DNA of 64,000 nucleotides from Candidatus Chromulinivoraceae bacterium. Its GTDB lineage: Bacteria; Patescibacteriota; Saccharimonadia; Saccharimonadales; Saccharimonadaceae. The DNA lies in the NCBI GenBank assembly GCA_035478595.1, contig DATIJL010000011.1, forward strand, positions 1 to 64,000, in the 5' to 3' direction. Of the stretch, positions 6,956 to 15,841 are shown one piece after another (position 1 is the first letter of the stretch; the number at the start of each line of letters is the position of its first letter). The notes below the pieces were generated by a model. It was not told where the DNA came from and did not search any database. It was given only the letters and a program-made list of their open reading frames with translations. The position numbers and the translations under genes were made by a program.

Positions 6956-8173
6956 TTATTTTCGGTAGAGCCGAAACTTTGGCGTTGTGATTAAAAGTGC
7001 CACTCCGGCCGCTAAAAAGTAGAACGAGCGCAGCCCCTGAATCTCACCAAATGCCACGATAAACAGCAAGATAGCCACACCAGCGAGCGCCGAACCAACA
7101 TTCACTACCACTTCGATACAGCCAAGATATGTCGCACGATGACCTGAAATATCTGCCGTATCAAACATTCCACGGATGAATGCCATACCGTAGCCCGTTG
7201 TTGCAGCTTCGTTTGAAGCGTTCACTACAGCCACGAGTTGCGGTGTATTCACGAAAGGACGCGTCAAATGCACTAGGGCATTTGCCACTCCCGCAATTTT
7301 CAAAAGCTGTCGACCTCGTCGTCTGTCAATGAGTGTGCCGTACGCGTACGAAGCCGCCAGCGCAGCCAGAAGTACGATCGAGAGTAGTACTCCAAGCTGA
7401 GCATATACCCTGTTGTTACTACTAATACCTAAGATCGACACCGCCACCAAAAGCGACCACGCCGAACTTGATGCTAGACCATCAAACCCTATTGCTCCTT
7501 CAGCTATCAGGCTACGCCACACAAGTCGCCAGGGGAATCCCCTAAAAACAAGCTTCTGATGAGTTGGTATGGGTTCACCTGTTTTAAAGAGAGGAATTGC
7601 AGCTAATGAGAACAAGAGTGCGGCAGCGAGCATTGTCACCTGCGGACCAGCTGTATACGCCAATAACCCTCCTAAGAGTGGGCTCAGGCCAGTCGCAATC
7701 TTTTCCACAATGTTCATATAGGCAATTTCTTTACCTGCATGATCAATGCTCTTAACTTTAGAAAAGTCGATCAAATGGCAAAGATCATACAACGTCGCCG
7801 ATGTACCTTGCAGTAATCCTGTAGTAACAATTGCAACGATTCCCCATTCTGGTACAAACGCAAACACCAGCATCGAAGGTATGTACAATAGGTTGGAAAG
7901 CAAGATGCCATGCTTTGGCCCAAAGAGCGCCGCATATTTAGCAGCTGGTAATGAAATGCCTATTTTAAAGGTAAAGTAACAAATCCAATAAATGACAATA
8001 AAAGTTATTGAATAGCCATTTTGATATAGGAACACTGACATGAACGCTGCCGACATATTAATAGCCAGCATCCGCATCATTCGCGAGGCATAAAGCTCGG
8101 AAACTTCCGAAAACGTAGCATAACGCCAGAAATGGCGACGTAAGAGCAGACGATGAATGAGCTGTTGTATCAT
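6956..8173 (-). CDS. Major facilitator superfamily-like transporter
   Basis: About 405 aa with 10-12 hydrophobic segments and the general MFS layout: two six-helix halves joined by a basic loop near FKTGEPIPTHQKL, and YGTLIDRRRGRQLL resembling the MFS loop 8-9 motif. Substrate unknown. Start ATG 8173 is chosen; ATG 8203 would add ten residues but overlaps a possible minus-strand -10 box. Divergent from murC across about 75 bases. Confidence 0.75.
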   Translation of the reverse strand: MIQQLIHRLLLRRHFWRYATFSEVSELYASRMMRMLAINMSAAFMSVFLYQNGYSITFIVIYWICYFTFKIGISLPAAKYAALFGPKHGILLSNLLYIPSMLVFAFVPEWGIVAIVTTGLLQGTSATLYDLCHLIDFSKVKSIDHAGKEIAYMNIVEKIATGLSPLLGGLLAYTAGPQVTMLAAALLFSLAAIPLFKTGEPIPTHQKLVFRGFPWRLVWRSLIAEGAIGFDGLASSSAWSLLVAVSILGISSNNRVYAQLGVLLSIVLLAALAASYAYGTLIDRRRGRQLLKIAGVANALVHLTRPFVNTPQLVAVVNASNEAATTGYGMAFIRGMFDTADISGHRATYLGCIEVVVNVGSALAGVAILLFIVAFGEIQGLRSFYFLAAGVALLITTPKFRLYRK

Positions 8174-8234
8174 GATGTTTGTATTGGTTATTCTTTTCTT
8201 CATTACACCACAGCCCACGCCTTACCACAAGTGA

Positions 8235-8240
8235 TATACT
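8235..8240 (+). promoter_or_regulatory. -10 box placing murC on a leaderless transcript
   Basis: TATACT followed by seven bases and ATG 8248. Transcription starting the usual seven bases downstream would begin at or next to the start codon. There is no Shine-Dalgarno sequence. Confidence 0.55.
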
Positions 8241-8247
8241 AGTGTTT

Positions 8248-9498
8248 ATGAACATATTCTTTTCGGGAATCGGTGGGGTTGGAATTGGGCCGCTCGGTGA
8301 AATTGCACTAGACGCTGGCTATACTATCCAGGGTTCTGACCTTGGAGAAAGTCGATTTACCAAAATCCTGCGTGAAAAAGGCGTTCAAATATCTTTTACA
8401 CAAGACGGCGCTTTTTTACAGGCCTGTCACCAACTTCAGCCAATTGACTGGTATGTACACACAGCAGCCCTTCCTGAAGATCACCCCGAACTGCGCACCG
8501 CAAAAGAACTCGGTATAAAAACCGCTAAACGCGACGAGTTATTGGCACACCTTATTGAAGAAAAAAATCTCAAACTCATCGCTATCTCTGGTACGCATGG
8601 AAAAACCACCACAACCGGCATGATTATCTGGGTCATGAAACAACTTGGCATACCTATAAGTTATTCCGTTGGTTCGACCCTCAGCTTCGGCCCCAGTGGC
8701 GCCTACGATCCCAAAAGTGAATACTTTGTGTACGAGTGTGATGAGTTCGATCGCAATTTTCTCCACTTCACTCCTTACCTTTCCCTCTTAACCTCTATCG
8801 ACTACGACCATCCGGATGTCTATCCAACAAAGGGAGACTACATGGCGGCCTTCAGACAATTCGTTTCACAGTCACAAATGACTATCATGTGGCATGCCGA
8901 TAACAAGGAGGTTGGGGCTACTGCGAAAGATGGTTGGGTTCTAGGTGATCATGAAGTAATGGATATCCATCTCGCAGGAGCACACAACCGCCGTAACGCT
9001 ACACTCGTCGTCAAGGCAGCAGAATATCTAAAACTAGGTGACCAGACTCATATACAAACAATCCTCGATACTTTTCCTGGTACCGATCGACGATTTGAAA
9101 AACTCGCCGATAATATCTACAGTGACTACGGTCATCATCCAGCAGAAATCGCCGCTACTCTGCAGCTTGCCCGCGAACTTTCCGACCACATTGTGCTCGT
9201 CTACCAGCCACATCAAAATGTTCGTCAGTATGAAATTAAAGATCAATATACTGATTGTTTTGAAAAAGCTGACGATGTTTACTGGCTTCCAACCTATCTT
9301 TCGCGAGAAGACCCCAACTTGCCCATTCTCACACCAGCCGAACTAAGCAAGGATGTTAGCAATAAAACGGCTGTTCACATTACCGATCTTAACGACGATT
9401 TGTGGCAGGCAATCCAAAGCGCACAAAAAGACGGCAAACTCGTTCTTGCAATGGGAGCTGGCAGTATTGATGCGTGGCTACGAAAACACGTTAGCTAG
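8248..9498 (+). CDS. murC: UDP-N-acetylmuramate--L-alanine ligase
   Basis: ATP-dependent ligase adding L-Ala to UDP-MurNAc, the first step of the peptidoglycan stem peptide, in the cytoplasm. Domains: N-terminal UDP-binding Rossmann fold (GIGGVGIGPLGE), central ATP loop SGTHGKTTTTG (about 118), C-terminal domain with SDYGHHPAEIAATL, the MurC signature. At 416 aa it is slightly shorter than the common 450-490 aa. Mpl (murein tripeptide ligase) is a related alternative, but length and an otherwise scavenger genome favour MurC. The last four bases overlap the convergent mazG-like gene. Confidence 0.85.
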   Translation: MNIFFSGIGGVGIGPLGEIALDAGYTIQGSDLGESRFTKILREKGVQISFTQDGAFLQACHQLQPIDWYVHTAALPEDHPELRTAKELGIKTAKRDELLAHLIEEKNLKLIAISGTHGKTTTTGMIIWVMKQLGIPISYSVGSTLSFGPSGAYDPKSEYFVYECDEFDRNFLHFTPYLSLLTSIDYDHPDVYPTKGDYMAAFRQFVSQSQMTIMWHADNKEVGATAKDGWVLGDHEVMDIHLAGAHNRRNATLVVKAAEYLKLGDQTHIQTILDTFPGTDRRFEKLADNIYSDYGHHPAEIAATLQLARELSDHIVLVYQPHQNVRQYEIKDQYTDCFEKADDVYWLPTYLSREDPNLPILTPAELSKDVSNKTAVHITDLNDDLWQAIQSAQKDGKLVLAMGAGSIDAWLRKHVS

Positions 9499-9824
9499 CG
9501 ATTATCACCACTACCGCTAATGAGACCGCGTTTTTGACGATCGGCTAGTTTTGCGATGTTTTTTGTTGCGACCTCATCAAGTGGGATATCAAAGTGATCT
9601 GCAAGAGTGGCAATGTACCATAGTACGTCACCGAGTTCTTTTACTAAATCGTCTTTATCAAGATGCGAAAAGTCACTACCGTGATCACGCACGATCTTTT
9701 TTACTTTTTCAGCAATCTCGCCCGACTCGCCACAAAGGCCAAGTACTAAGTGAAATACTTCATCTTTTTTGTCTTTTGGCGCGGCCGTTCGGAGCGCCGC
9801 CGTCTGGTAGTCATTCATATTCAT
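9495..9824 (-). CDS. MazG-like nucleotide pyrophosphohydrolase
   Basis: All-alpha NTP pyrophosphatase domain of 109 aa that hydrolyses (d)NTPs to monophosphates, in nucleotide-pool cleaning or ppGpp control. The metal-binding helices are visible: GESGEIAEKVKK and KELGDVLWYIATLAD (the ExxE and ExxD pattern). A single MazG unit, so it should act as a dimer or tetramer. Start ATG 9824 sits six bases after TATAAT, a leaderless arrangement. Tail-to-tail with murC. Confidence 0.85.
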   Translation of the reverse strand: MNMNDYQTAALRTAAPKDKKDEVFHLVLGLCGESGEIAEKVKKIVRDHGSDFSHLDKDDLVKELGDVLWYIATLADHFDIPLDEVATKNIAKLADRQKRGLISGSGDNR

Positions 9825-9831
9825 ATCTCAA

Positions 9832-10506
9832 TTATACCTTTGGCGGTGTGGCTTTGACAAAGCCAATTAAAAGACCTTCATCGACAAAACGAGCTTCGTA
9901 AGTGGTCTTAATCTTATACCAATCAGCTAGGTTTGAATCATGCAGATCAAAACTCAGCTCCTCAACCTTCCAGCCTTCTGCAACTAGTTGCTCTAAACTC
10001 CATTCAAACAGTTTTTTGGCATCAGTCTTAAAATACAGAGCACCGTCCGATTTAAGTAGACCAGCGTAAAATTTCAAAAAATGCGGGTGAGTCAACCGTC
10101 GTCCCGCTGAGTGCTTCCTTGGAAATGGATCTGGAAACGTCACCCATAAGATATCCAGTGAATGCGCTGCTATCTTCTCTGGTAATTGATCCGCCCTCAC
10201 GCGCAAAAAACGAAGGTTATCAAGATGTTTCTCTGTAGCCGCATACGCACCTTTTTGTAGCCTGTCTGCCTTTACATCAACAGCCAAAAATTTACCCTCC
10301 GGGTGAGCAGCAGCCTGTGCAACACTGAACAAACCCGTGCCGGCACCTATCTCGGCTACCTGCGGAATATATGTCTCGTCCCACTCGTCATATTCGAAAC
10401 AGAGTGGAGAGTTATGAAAAAGCGCGAAGCGATATTGCTTACGTTTTCGCGTAATCATGTAGTCAGCTGGGTTGAGAAGCTCTTTGTCACTTGTACCAAT
10501 CGTCAT
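9832..10506 (-). CDS. trmB: tRNA (guanine-N7-)-methyltransferase
   Basis: SAM-dependent Rossmann methyltransferase forming m7G46 in tRNA. Motif I is VAEIGAGTGLF, the acidic loop is AVDVKADR, and VTFPDPFPRKHSAGRR is the TrmB catalytic and tRNA-binding segment; the C-terminus has KTTYEARF. Start ATG 10506 gives 224 aa, a normal length; an earlier start would run into the divergent mscS promoter. Only about 22 bases separate the two divergent starts. Confidence 0.88.
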   Translation of the reverse strand: MTIGTSDKELLNPADYMITRKRKQYRFALFHNSPLCFEYDEWDETYIPQVAEIGAGTGLFSVAQAAAHPEGKFLAVDVKADRLQKGAYAATEKHLDNLRFLRVRADQLPEKIAAHSLDILWVTFPDPFPRKHSAGRRLTHPHFLKFYAGLLKSDGALYFKTDAKKLFEWSLEQLVAEGWKVEELSFDLHDSNLADWYKIKTTYEARFVDEGLLIGFVKATPPKV

Positions 10507-10515
10507 ATCACATGC

Positions 10516-10521
10516 TATACT
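10516..10521 (+). promoter_or_regulatory. Extended -10 box of mscS
   Basis: TGC-TATACT, then seven bases, then ATG 10529. Same box and spacing as murC, again with no room for a leader. Confidence 0.55.
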
Positions 10522-10528
10522 ACCACAT

Positions 10529-11374
10529 ATGGATATCCTTTCAGCTTGGTTCAATAGCAATCACGGTGTAGATATTATCTCTACCATTCTTATAACCGCC
10601 ATTGTGTACTTTGCGGGCACACTCGTAACAGGAAAACTGGTTAATCGCATCGTTCAAGCCCGTGGTCGCCACTGGCATAAGAAAGACATTGAAAAAAGGG
10701 AAAAAACGCTCGCTCACACTTTTGCAATTTTGTGGCGCGTCGTTGTCTTTACGGGTGGTGCGCTCGCCCTCTTTCAGACCATCTTCCCAGGCGTAAGTTT
10801 AGCTCCCCTCTTTGCAAGTGCAGGCATTATTGGTGTGGCCTTTGGCTTTGGTGCTCAGTCGCTTGTACGAGATTTTCTTTCTGGTATTTTCATCATTGCC
10901 GAAAACCAATATCGAGTTGGTGATGTCATAGATATCGAAGGCTTTGGCGGCACTGTCGAACAAGTTGGCGCTCGATCTACTGTCTTACGTGACGCCGACG
11001 GAAACGTACATTATTTCCCAAATGGCATGATCCAACACGTTATAAATAAAACGATGGGCTTTAGTGTTGCTCGATTCTTTTTAGGCGTTCACCCCACAAG
11101 TGACCTCGATGATGTTATCGCTATTATCAACGAAACTGGCAAAAAACTAGCTGAAGAAGAGAAATGGAAAAACAAGATTATTGAAGCACCATCTTTCGTA
11201 TCAGTTACCGAGTTCTCTTCACTTGAAGTAACTTTGCTTGTATCTGGCAAAACACAACCATCCGACCAATGGTCGGTAACGTCTGAGATGCGTCGTCGTC
11301 TTTTCCAGGAGTTCGAAAAGAACAAGATCAAACTCAGTACTACATTCCCTACACTTGGTCAGCCAAAAAAATAG
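10529..11374 (+). CDS. mscS: Small-conductance mechanosensitive channel, MscS family
   Basis: 281-aa channel relieving osmotic pressure across the cytoplasmic membrane. Two N-terminal helices precede the pore helix region (LFASAGIIGVAFGFGAQS, with the Gly/Ala packing of TM3), then the beta domain (YRVGDVIDIEGFGGTVE, and RDADGNVHYFPNG) and a C-terminal alpha-beta domain. Length matches the short MscS type. Converges on a small membrane-protein gene three bases after its stop. Confidence 0.9.
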   Translation: MDILSAWFNSNHGVDIISTILITAIVYFAGTLVTGKLVNRIVQARGRHWHKKDIEKREKTLAHTFAILWRVVVFTGGALALFQTIFPGVSLAPLFASAGIIGVAFGFGAQSLVRDFLSGIFIIAENQYRVGDVIDIEGFGGTVEQVGARSTVLRDADGNVHYFPNGMIQHVINKTMGFSVARFFLGVHPTSDLDDVIAIINETGKKLAEEEKWKNKIIEAPSFVSVTEFSSLEVTLLVSGKTQPSDQWSVTSEMRRRLFQEFEKNKIKLSTTFPTLGQPKK

Positions 11375-11377
11375 TAA

Positions 11378-11746
11378 CTACTGAGCCGGTGCGTCGATAG
11401 AAAGAGATTTATCGCTCATCACATCTCCACCGAAACTATCAACATTTGTAGCCTGCGTAGACTGCTGATTATACAGCGACCTAAATTGGCTTATCGTATC
11501 TTTTGTCACAGGACCAGATGAAGGAAATTCGTCAAAACTGCTTGTCTTTGCTGCCTGGTCGCGAACCGATTTATAGCCAGGACGACTGAGATCAAGCTGT
11601 GCTGCTCCACTGCTGGCATAAAGAGCGAGTGCCACACTTACCAAGAATAGCGAGATAATAATCGTACCACCAATAAGCACAATGAATCTGTGGCGTTGCC
11701 ATGGGCTCAGAGACTTAGCCTCCTCAATTAGTTCTTCCTCGGTCAT
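11378..11746 (-). CDS. Single-pass membrane protein, 122 aa
   Basis: Unrecognised. Acidic N-terminus (MTEEELIEEAKSLSPW), one membrane helix (about 22-44), then a Ser/Asp-rich extracytoplasmic tail. The ATG overlaps the stop of the upstream gene (11746), so the two are translationally coupled and probably act together at the cell surface. Confidence 0.65.
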   Translation of the reverse strand: MTEEELIEEAKSLSPWQRHRFIVLIGGTIIISLFLVSVALALYASSGAAQLDLSRPGYKSVRDQAAKTSSFDEFPSSGPVTKDTISQFRSLYNQQSTQATNVDSFGGDVMSDKSLSIDAPAQ

Positions 11747-12288
11747 TATTTGGCTGTCTCCGGAAAGTTCTTTGCTGCAAATGCTTCAAAGGCCGTTTCA
11801 TAATCGCTAATTGTTTTATGCAGCGCTAAAGCGCTATCGTGCACTTTACTTCGTTTAGCACGCGTATCAGTGACACTATCATAGAATGCGACGGGCTGAT
11901 TGGTACAGTTAATAGCAAGGGTGGCCGACATCGCTTCTTCGTACTGCTGGTAGTTGAGTCGGAATGTTGTAAGCTCGCTGTCATAGTTTGAAGCAATAGA
12001 TACCATATCAGCAGCATTATAGCTATTGATTGTTAGGCGGCTATTGAATGGCTCCATGAGCTTGGTTGAGATAGACTCATATAACTGACCACGGTTTACG
12101 CGTAGCAGTGCATCACTAGCATGTAGCTGAAATAGGGTTGATTGCGCCTCTGAGCAGTTACTTTTAATCCGTTGAATGTGCGCCTCAGTCATTAAACTAT
12201 CATCGGCATGTACAAATAGCGGCCGAACAGCAACGGCAGTTACCGCTACAAGGGTTAGGGCAATACTAATAATAAGAAAACGCTTCAT
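11746..12288 (-). CDS. Secreted or membrane-anchored protein, 180 aa
   Basis: Unrecognised. The N-terminal hydrophobic stretch (FLIISIALTLVAVTAVAV) is a signal or anchor; the rest is helical and extracytoplasmic, with two cysteines (KSNCSEA and AINCTNQ). No enzyme motif. Upstream GATAAT lies eight bases before ATG; a GGAG is also present but too close to the start to be ideal. Paired with the 122-aa membrane protein. Confidence 0.65.
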   Translation of the reverse strand: MKRFLIISIALTLVAVTAVAVRPLFVHADDSLMTEAHIQRIKSNCSEAQSTLFQLHASDALLRVNRGQLYESISTKLMEPFNSRLTINSYNAADMVSIASNYDSELTTFRLNYQQYEEAMSATLAINCTNQPVAFYDSVTDTRAKRSKVHDSALALHKTISDYETAFEAFAAKNFPETAK

Positions 12289-12314
12289 GCTCCTTCATTA
12301 TCTAACGGATATGC

Positions 12315-13115
12315 CTATTTGGTCAAATGCAAGTGATCTTTCGTTTGCATCACTAGCCCGTCACGCACTAACCCAGCAAGCGCTTTCTCAAACCGCTCAT
12401 CATACGTAACATGTTGTTTCAGTTCGGTCAGTGTGTAATTTTTTTCCGCTAGCGTGCGAACTATCTGTCCTCGCACCTCTCGCACGCTACCCTTTAGAGC
12501 CGACTGTTTTACATAATGTTTACTTTGGTGAATTTTGCCAGCGCCCTGGCGCTTAAGCCATGAGCCGTAGTCCATAAGCGCCCAGTAAAACTCACGTGGA
12601 TATTCGTCATCTATGGTTTGTTTCACTATCATCTTAACTTCTACATCCGAAACTTTATCACCATCTCCAAAGAAGTGATGAAAATACACTGTTCGAACAT
12701 TCGTTTCAATAAAAACCACTGGCTGATTATATGCATAGGCCATAATCGCGCCAGCCGTGTTCGGGCCTACACCGGGTAATTTACGAAGTTCCTCGCTTGT
12801 AGTAGGAAATATTCCTCCATATACTTGCACGATCATCTTCGCCGCATCGTGTAAATACTTCGCACGGCGATTATAGCCCAGGCCACTCCACATCATGAGC
12901 ACCTCAGCTAGGCTTGCTTTTGCCAGTGCAGCTTCGTCTGGAAATAGTGCAATAAACGCTTCAAACTTAGGAATCACTCGCTCAACCTGGGTCTGTTGTA
13001 ACATTAACTCACTTACTAAAACGTAGTATGGTCTCGTGTCTTCGCGCCATGGCATCTGACGATATAGCTCACGCCCCTTTTCGATAAGTAGTTCATTAAA
13101 CATTTCGCTATTCAC
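12315..13115 (-). CDS. mutY: A/G-specific adenine glycosylase-like protein without Fe-S cluster
   Basis: HhH-GPD glycosylase that would remove A opposite 8-oxoG. Seen: SELMLQQTQVERV, with the catalytic Glu of MutY, and the hairpin LRKLPGVGPNTAGAI. Two oddities: the Asp normally before the NVxRV segment is Glu (IETNVRTVYFHHFF), and the Cys-x6-Cys-x2-Cys-x5-Cys iron-sulfur loop is absent (no Cys after the HhH region). It also lacks the Nudix-like C-terminal 8-oxoG reader; the end resembles a small winged helix. Start is GTG 13115, six bases after TATAAT. Related Fe-S-free MutY proteins are known in some bacteria. Confidence 0.8.
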   Translation of the reverse strand: MNSEMFNELLIEKGRELYRQMPWREDTRPYYVLVSELMLQQTQVERVIPKFEAFIALFPDEAALAKASLAEVLMMWSGLGYNRRAKYLHDAAKMIVQVYGGIFPTTSEELRKLPGVGPNTAGAIMAYAYNQPVVFIETNVRTVYFHHFFGDGDKVSDVEVKMIVKQTIDDEYPREFYWALMDYGSWLKRQGAGKIHQSKHYVKQSALKGSVREVRGQIVRTLAEKNYTLTELKQHVTYDERFEKALAGLVRDGLVMQTKDHLHLTK

Positions 13116-13146
13116 CTCTTAATTATACCTGTCGTATACTATAAGT

Positions 13147-13677
13147 ATGACAAGTTATGTACTAGGCGGAGGATGTTTTTGGTGTTTAGACGCTCTCTAT
13201 CGTCAAATCACTGGTGTTGAGTCGGTTGAAAGTGGCTATGCCGGTGGCACGGGGCCAGCTACCTACGAACATGTTGCCACGGGTACCACGGGATATGCCG
13301 AGGCTGTTCGCGTAACCTTTGACGAATCGGTTATACCTGAGTCGGTTATTCTTGATTTATTTTTTCTCGTGCATGATCCCACGACACTGAATCGCCAAGG
13401 CGCTGACATTGGCACTCAGTACCGTTCGGTTATGTTTTATGCGGATGAAAACCAAAAACGCGATTTTAACTCGGCACTTTCTCGCGCACAGGTACTTTGG
13501 CATAAACCCATCGTCACCGACATTACTCCGCTAACCACATATAAAAAAGCTGAAGAGGAACACCAGGATTTCTTTTCCAAAAACCCAGAGTATGGCTATT
13601 GCACGATCGTTATCGAACCGAAGATCACCAAAGCTCGAGTCGCCTACCATACGTGGTTTAAAAAGGAGAACACATGA
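13147..13677 (+). CDS. msrA: Peptide methionine sulfoxide reductase A
   Basis: Reduces methionine-S-sulfoxide in proteins. GGGCFWCLDALY holds the catalytic Cys; YAGGTGPATYEHVATG and HDPTTLNRQGADIGTQYRS are core MsrA segments. 176 aa, MsrA domain only (no MsrB). The ATG lies six bases after TATACT. First of a three-gene run (msrA, MBL hydrolase, AlkA) whose members overlap or nearly abut, and which together with divergent mutY looks like an oxidative and alkylation damage cluster. Confidence 0.93.
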   Translation: MTSYVLGGGCFWCLDALYRQITGVESVESGYAGGTGPATYEHVATGTTGYAEAVRVTFDESVIPESVILDLFFLVHDPTTLNRQGADIGTQYRSVMFYADENQKRDFNSALSRAQVLWHKPIVTDITPLTTYKKAEEEHQDFFSKNPEYGYCTIVIEPKITKARVAYHTWFKKENT

Positions 13678-14303
13678 AACTTACAAAATACGAACACGCT
13701 TGCTTTACTGTTCAAAAAGACGTCCAACTACTCGTGGTTGACCCGGGCGGTCTTTCGGCCGATTTCATCGCCCCATCAAATGTTGTAGGTGTAGTAATTA
13801 CCCATGAGCATGGAGACCACTTTGACCTGGAGCAAATTGCCAACATCATGGACAAAAACCCTGATGCTATCATTGTTGGGCCAAGATCAGTCACTAGCCA
13901 CATCGAAACATTTACTAGCAGAACGATTGAGCCAGGCGACAAGCTAACCATTGGTATGTTCCAACTAGAATTTTTTGGTGGCGAACACGCCGAAATTCAC
14001 CGCACTATTCCTATCATCCCCAATGTGGGCGTATTGATCGATGACCTTCTTTATTATGGCGGCGATTCGTATACACTCCCTAAAAGACCAGTTGACACAC
14101 TTGCCGTACCAGCTGGCGCACCATGGCTAAAAATGGGTGAAGCCATGGATTATATGTCCGCCATAAAGCCCCGCTTCGCTTTTCCAACTCATGATGCCGT
14201 TCTATCAGACACTGGTAAGGAGTTTGCTGACGGACTCTTTGCTTGGCTCGCTGAACGCTACGGCATTGAATATAAGCGTCTCGAAGAACCAGTCGAGATA
14301 TAA
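13674..14303 (+). CDS. Metallo-beta-lactamase-fold hydrolase (UPF0173-like)
   Basis: 209-aa MBL-fold enzyme with zinc motif THEHGDHFD, a later His in FPTHDAV and Asp in YYGGDSYT. The short UlaG/UPF0173-like layout suggests a hydrolase on a small phosphorylated or lactone substrate; the true substrate cannot be told. Overlaps msrA by four bases, with AAGGAG five bases before ATG, so the two are coupled. Confidence 0.8.
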   Translation: MKLTKYEHACFTVQKDVQLLVVDPGGLSADFIAPSNVVGVVITHEHGDHFDLEQIANIMDKNPDAIIVGPRSVTSHIETFTSRTIEPGDKLTIGMFQLEFFGGEHAEIHRTIPIIPNVGVLIDDLLYYGGDSYTLPKRPVDTLAVPAGAPWLKMGEAMDYMSAIKPRFAFPTHDAVLSDTGKEFADGLFAWLAERYGIEYKRLEEPVEI

Positions 14304-14313
14304 TAGGCGATAT

Positions 14314-14934
14314 ATGTCTTTCGATTTACAACGTGCCGCCGATCATTTGGCCGCAAATGACCCTATATTAGCTCCAATTGTTGCCACCTCGCCTCTGCCC
14401 GGCCTCGTTCCACATACGGACTACTACCAAGCACTCGTTAATAGTATTATCGGTCAACAACTTAGCGTTAAGGCAGCAGCCACCATAAAAAAACGGTTTG
14501 CCGACCTTTTTGGTACCACATTTCCCGCACCAGAGCAGATCATTGCGAGCGACGACGAGTTACTCAAAAGCGCCGGCCTATCCCGACCAAAGGTAGCTTA
14601 CATTAAAGATCTCGCCATGCATGTCTTAGACGGCTCTATTTTATTTGATCATTTTGGTGAACTCTCTAACGACGAGATTCTTGCTGAGCTTATCTCCGTA
14701 AAAGGTATCGGCGAATGGACAGTCCATATGTTCTTAATGTTTTGTATGGGTCGCCTAGATGTCCTCCCCACTGGTGATCTAGGTGTTCGTAGTGGCATAA
14801 AACAGCTCTATGGTCTAGATAACTTACCTACACCCGAGATAGTCAAAGAGATTGCCACCGCCAACCGCTGGCACCCTTACGAATCAGCAGCTAGCTGGTA
14901 TATTTGGCGCTCACTCGACAATGAGCCCTTATAA
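14314..14934 (+). CDS. alkA: DNA-3-methyladenine glycosylase II
   Basis: Base-excision glycosylase for alkylated purines. HhH-GPD superfamily signs: SIIGQQLSVKAAATI helix, LISVKGIGEWTVHMFLMF hairpin, catalytic Asp in LPTGDLGVRSG. At 206 aa it is the short form without the N-terminal TBP-like domain of E. coli AlkA. Start ATG 14314 gives the usual length; TATAAT ends nine bases upstream, inside the end of the previous gene, so it may have its own promoter as well as readthrough. Confidence 0.88.
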   Translation: MSFDLQRAADHLAANDPILAPIVATSPLPGLVPHTDYYQALVNSIIGQQLSVKAAATIKKRFADLFGTTFPAPEQIIASDDELLKSAGLSRPKVAYIKDLAMHVLDGSILFDHFGELSNDEILAELISVKGIGEWTVHMFLMFCMGRLDVLPTGDLGVRSGIKQLYGLDNLPTPEIVKEIATANRWHPYESAASWYIWRSLDNEPL

Positions 14935-14967
14935 AAATACTACCTCTGCTTGGAGGTAGTATTTTTT
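14934..14967 (+). terminator. Bidirectional terminator between alkA and the YtxH-like gene
   Basis: AAAATACTACCTC / GAGGTAGTATTTT stem with a five-base loop and T runs on both strands. Confidence 0.85.
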
Positions 14968-14985
14968 AAGTGGTACAGATAAATT

Positions 14986-15363
14986 TTACTTGAGGTTCTC
15001 TTTAGCATCCCGTTCAACACGTCGTGCTGTCCGTTTTGCATCGTCAGCAACGCGAGTCGCCCGAAGTCGAGCTTCTGCATTCAGTTTTTCAGCTTCCTGT
15101 GCAACGACCTTCCCGGACCGCCGGACGCTTTCAGCCATACCATCAGCTTCTCGTCGTGCCTTTTCAGCACTGACAGTCGCCGTTTGGTTTGCAACTTTTG
15201 CAGCCGCTTTAACTTTTTTAGCTTTTTCGTTCGCCATTTCTTTGGCAGTAAGGGCTTTGTTCTTCAAATCTTCTCGGGTTTCTTTTCCACTCTTTGGCGC
15301 GAGTAAGACACCCGCAGTAAATCCAACGACTGATGCTAAGACAACTTTACCTAATTTATTCAT
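14986..15363 (-). CDS. YtxH-like protein
   Basis: 125 aa: an N-terminal hydrophobic glycine-rich helix ending in the YtxH signature (GFTAGVLLAPKSGKETREDL), followed by about 90 residues of Ala/Lys/Arg/Glu coiled coil. Membrane-anchored, cytoplasmic or envelope stress-type protein. AAGGAG lies seven bases before ATG. In a unit with the small membrane protein upstream. Confidence 0.8.
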   Translation of the reverse strand: MNKLGKVVLASVVGFTAGVLLAPKSGKETREDLKNKALTAKEMANEKAKKVKAAAKVANQTATVSAEKARREADGMAESVRRSGKVVAQEAEKLNAEARLRATRVADDAKRTARRVERDAKENLK

Positions 15364-15387
15364 GATAACTCTCCTTTTTTATTTTTG

Positions 15388-15603
15388 TTACTTACGGAAC
15401 AGGTGGGTTAAATGACTAACCACTTTAGCTGGCGAAAGCCAGTCCGATGCAGCCGCAACATTAGCAGCAATCGTCTCTATGCTTTGTAGAAGCTGACGAA
15501 GTTTAACGAGAAACACTGTCAGTGCTACTAACCACGCAATAACAATAATCGAAAGTATAATAACGATGATTGATAAAAGCGTAATGAGAACATTTGTATC
15601 CAC
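15388..15603 (-). CDS. Small membrane protein, DUF948-like
   Basis: 71 aa with one long hydrophobic segment (about 5-33, rich in Ile/Leu/Val), then an amphipathic stretch (KLRQLLQSIETIAANVAAASDWLS). DUF948 proteins have this layout and often sit next to YtxH genes, as here. GTG start with an AAAGGGG ribosome site. Likely co-transcribed with the YtxH-like gene. Confidence 0.7.
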   Translation of the reverse strand: MDTNVLITLLSIIVIILSIIVIAWLVALTVFLVKLRQLLQSIETIAANVAAASDWLSPAKVVSHLTHLFRK

Positions 15604-15841
15604 TATGCTTTCCCCTTTCCGTTCGCATCCAGAGCAACCGTCTTAGTATAGACGGGTCATTAGGATGTTTCTGTGATATTTATTATATTTTTGTGTTTGC
15701 TTGAAACAACATTTATACTTTAGCATTATATTGACAAAAAAGCAATAGCTTCTTACAACATAGGCCAATAATCAAGGGATGCAGCCCGCCAGAGGCGAGC
15801 CACATCCACTTGTTGGCGGCGCGTCTCAGGCGAGCTTGTGT
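15604..15841. other. AT-rich intergenic stretch, then G+C-rich spacer
   Basis: 15604-15777 is AT-rich and should hold the promoter of the 15388-15603 gene. 15778-15841 is abruptly G+C-rich, contains the direct repeat AGGCGAGC twice, and is probably the left flank of a transferred segment carrying the 15842-16228 gene. No gene is convincing on either strand. Confidence 0.5.
15731..15759 (+). promoter_or_regulatory. Promoter pointing antisense into the 128-aa gene
   Basis: TTGACA (15731-15736), 17-base spacer, TACAAC (15754-15759). Any transcript from about 15766 would be antisense to the minus-strand gene at 15842-16228. Confidence 0.4.
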
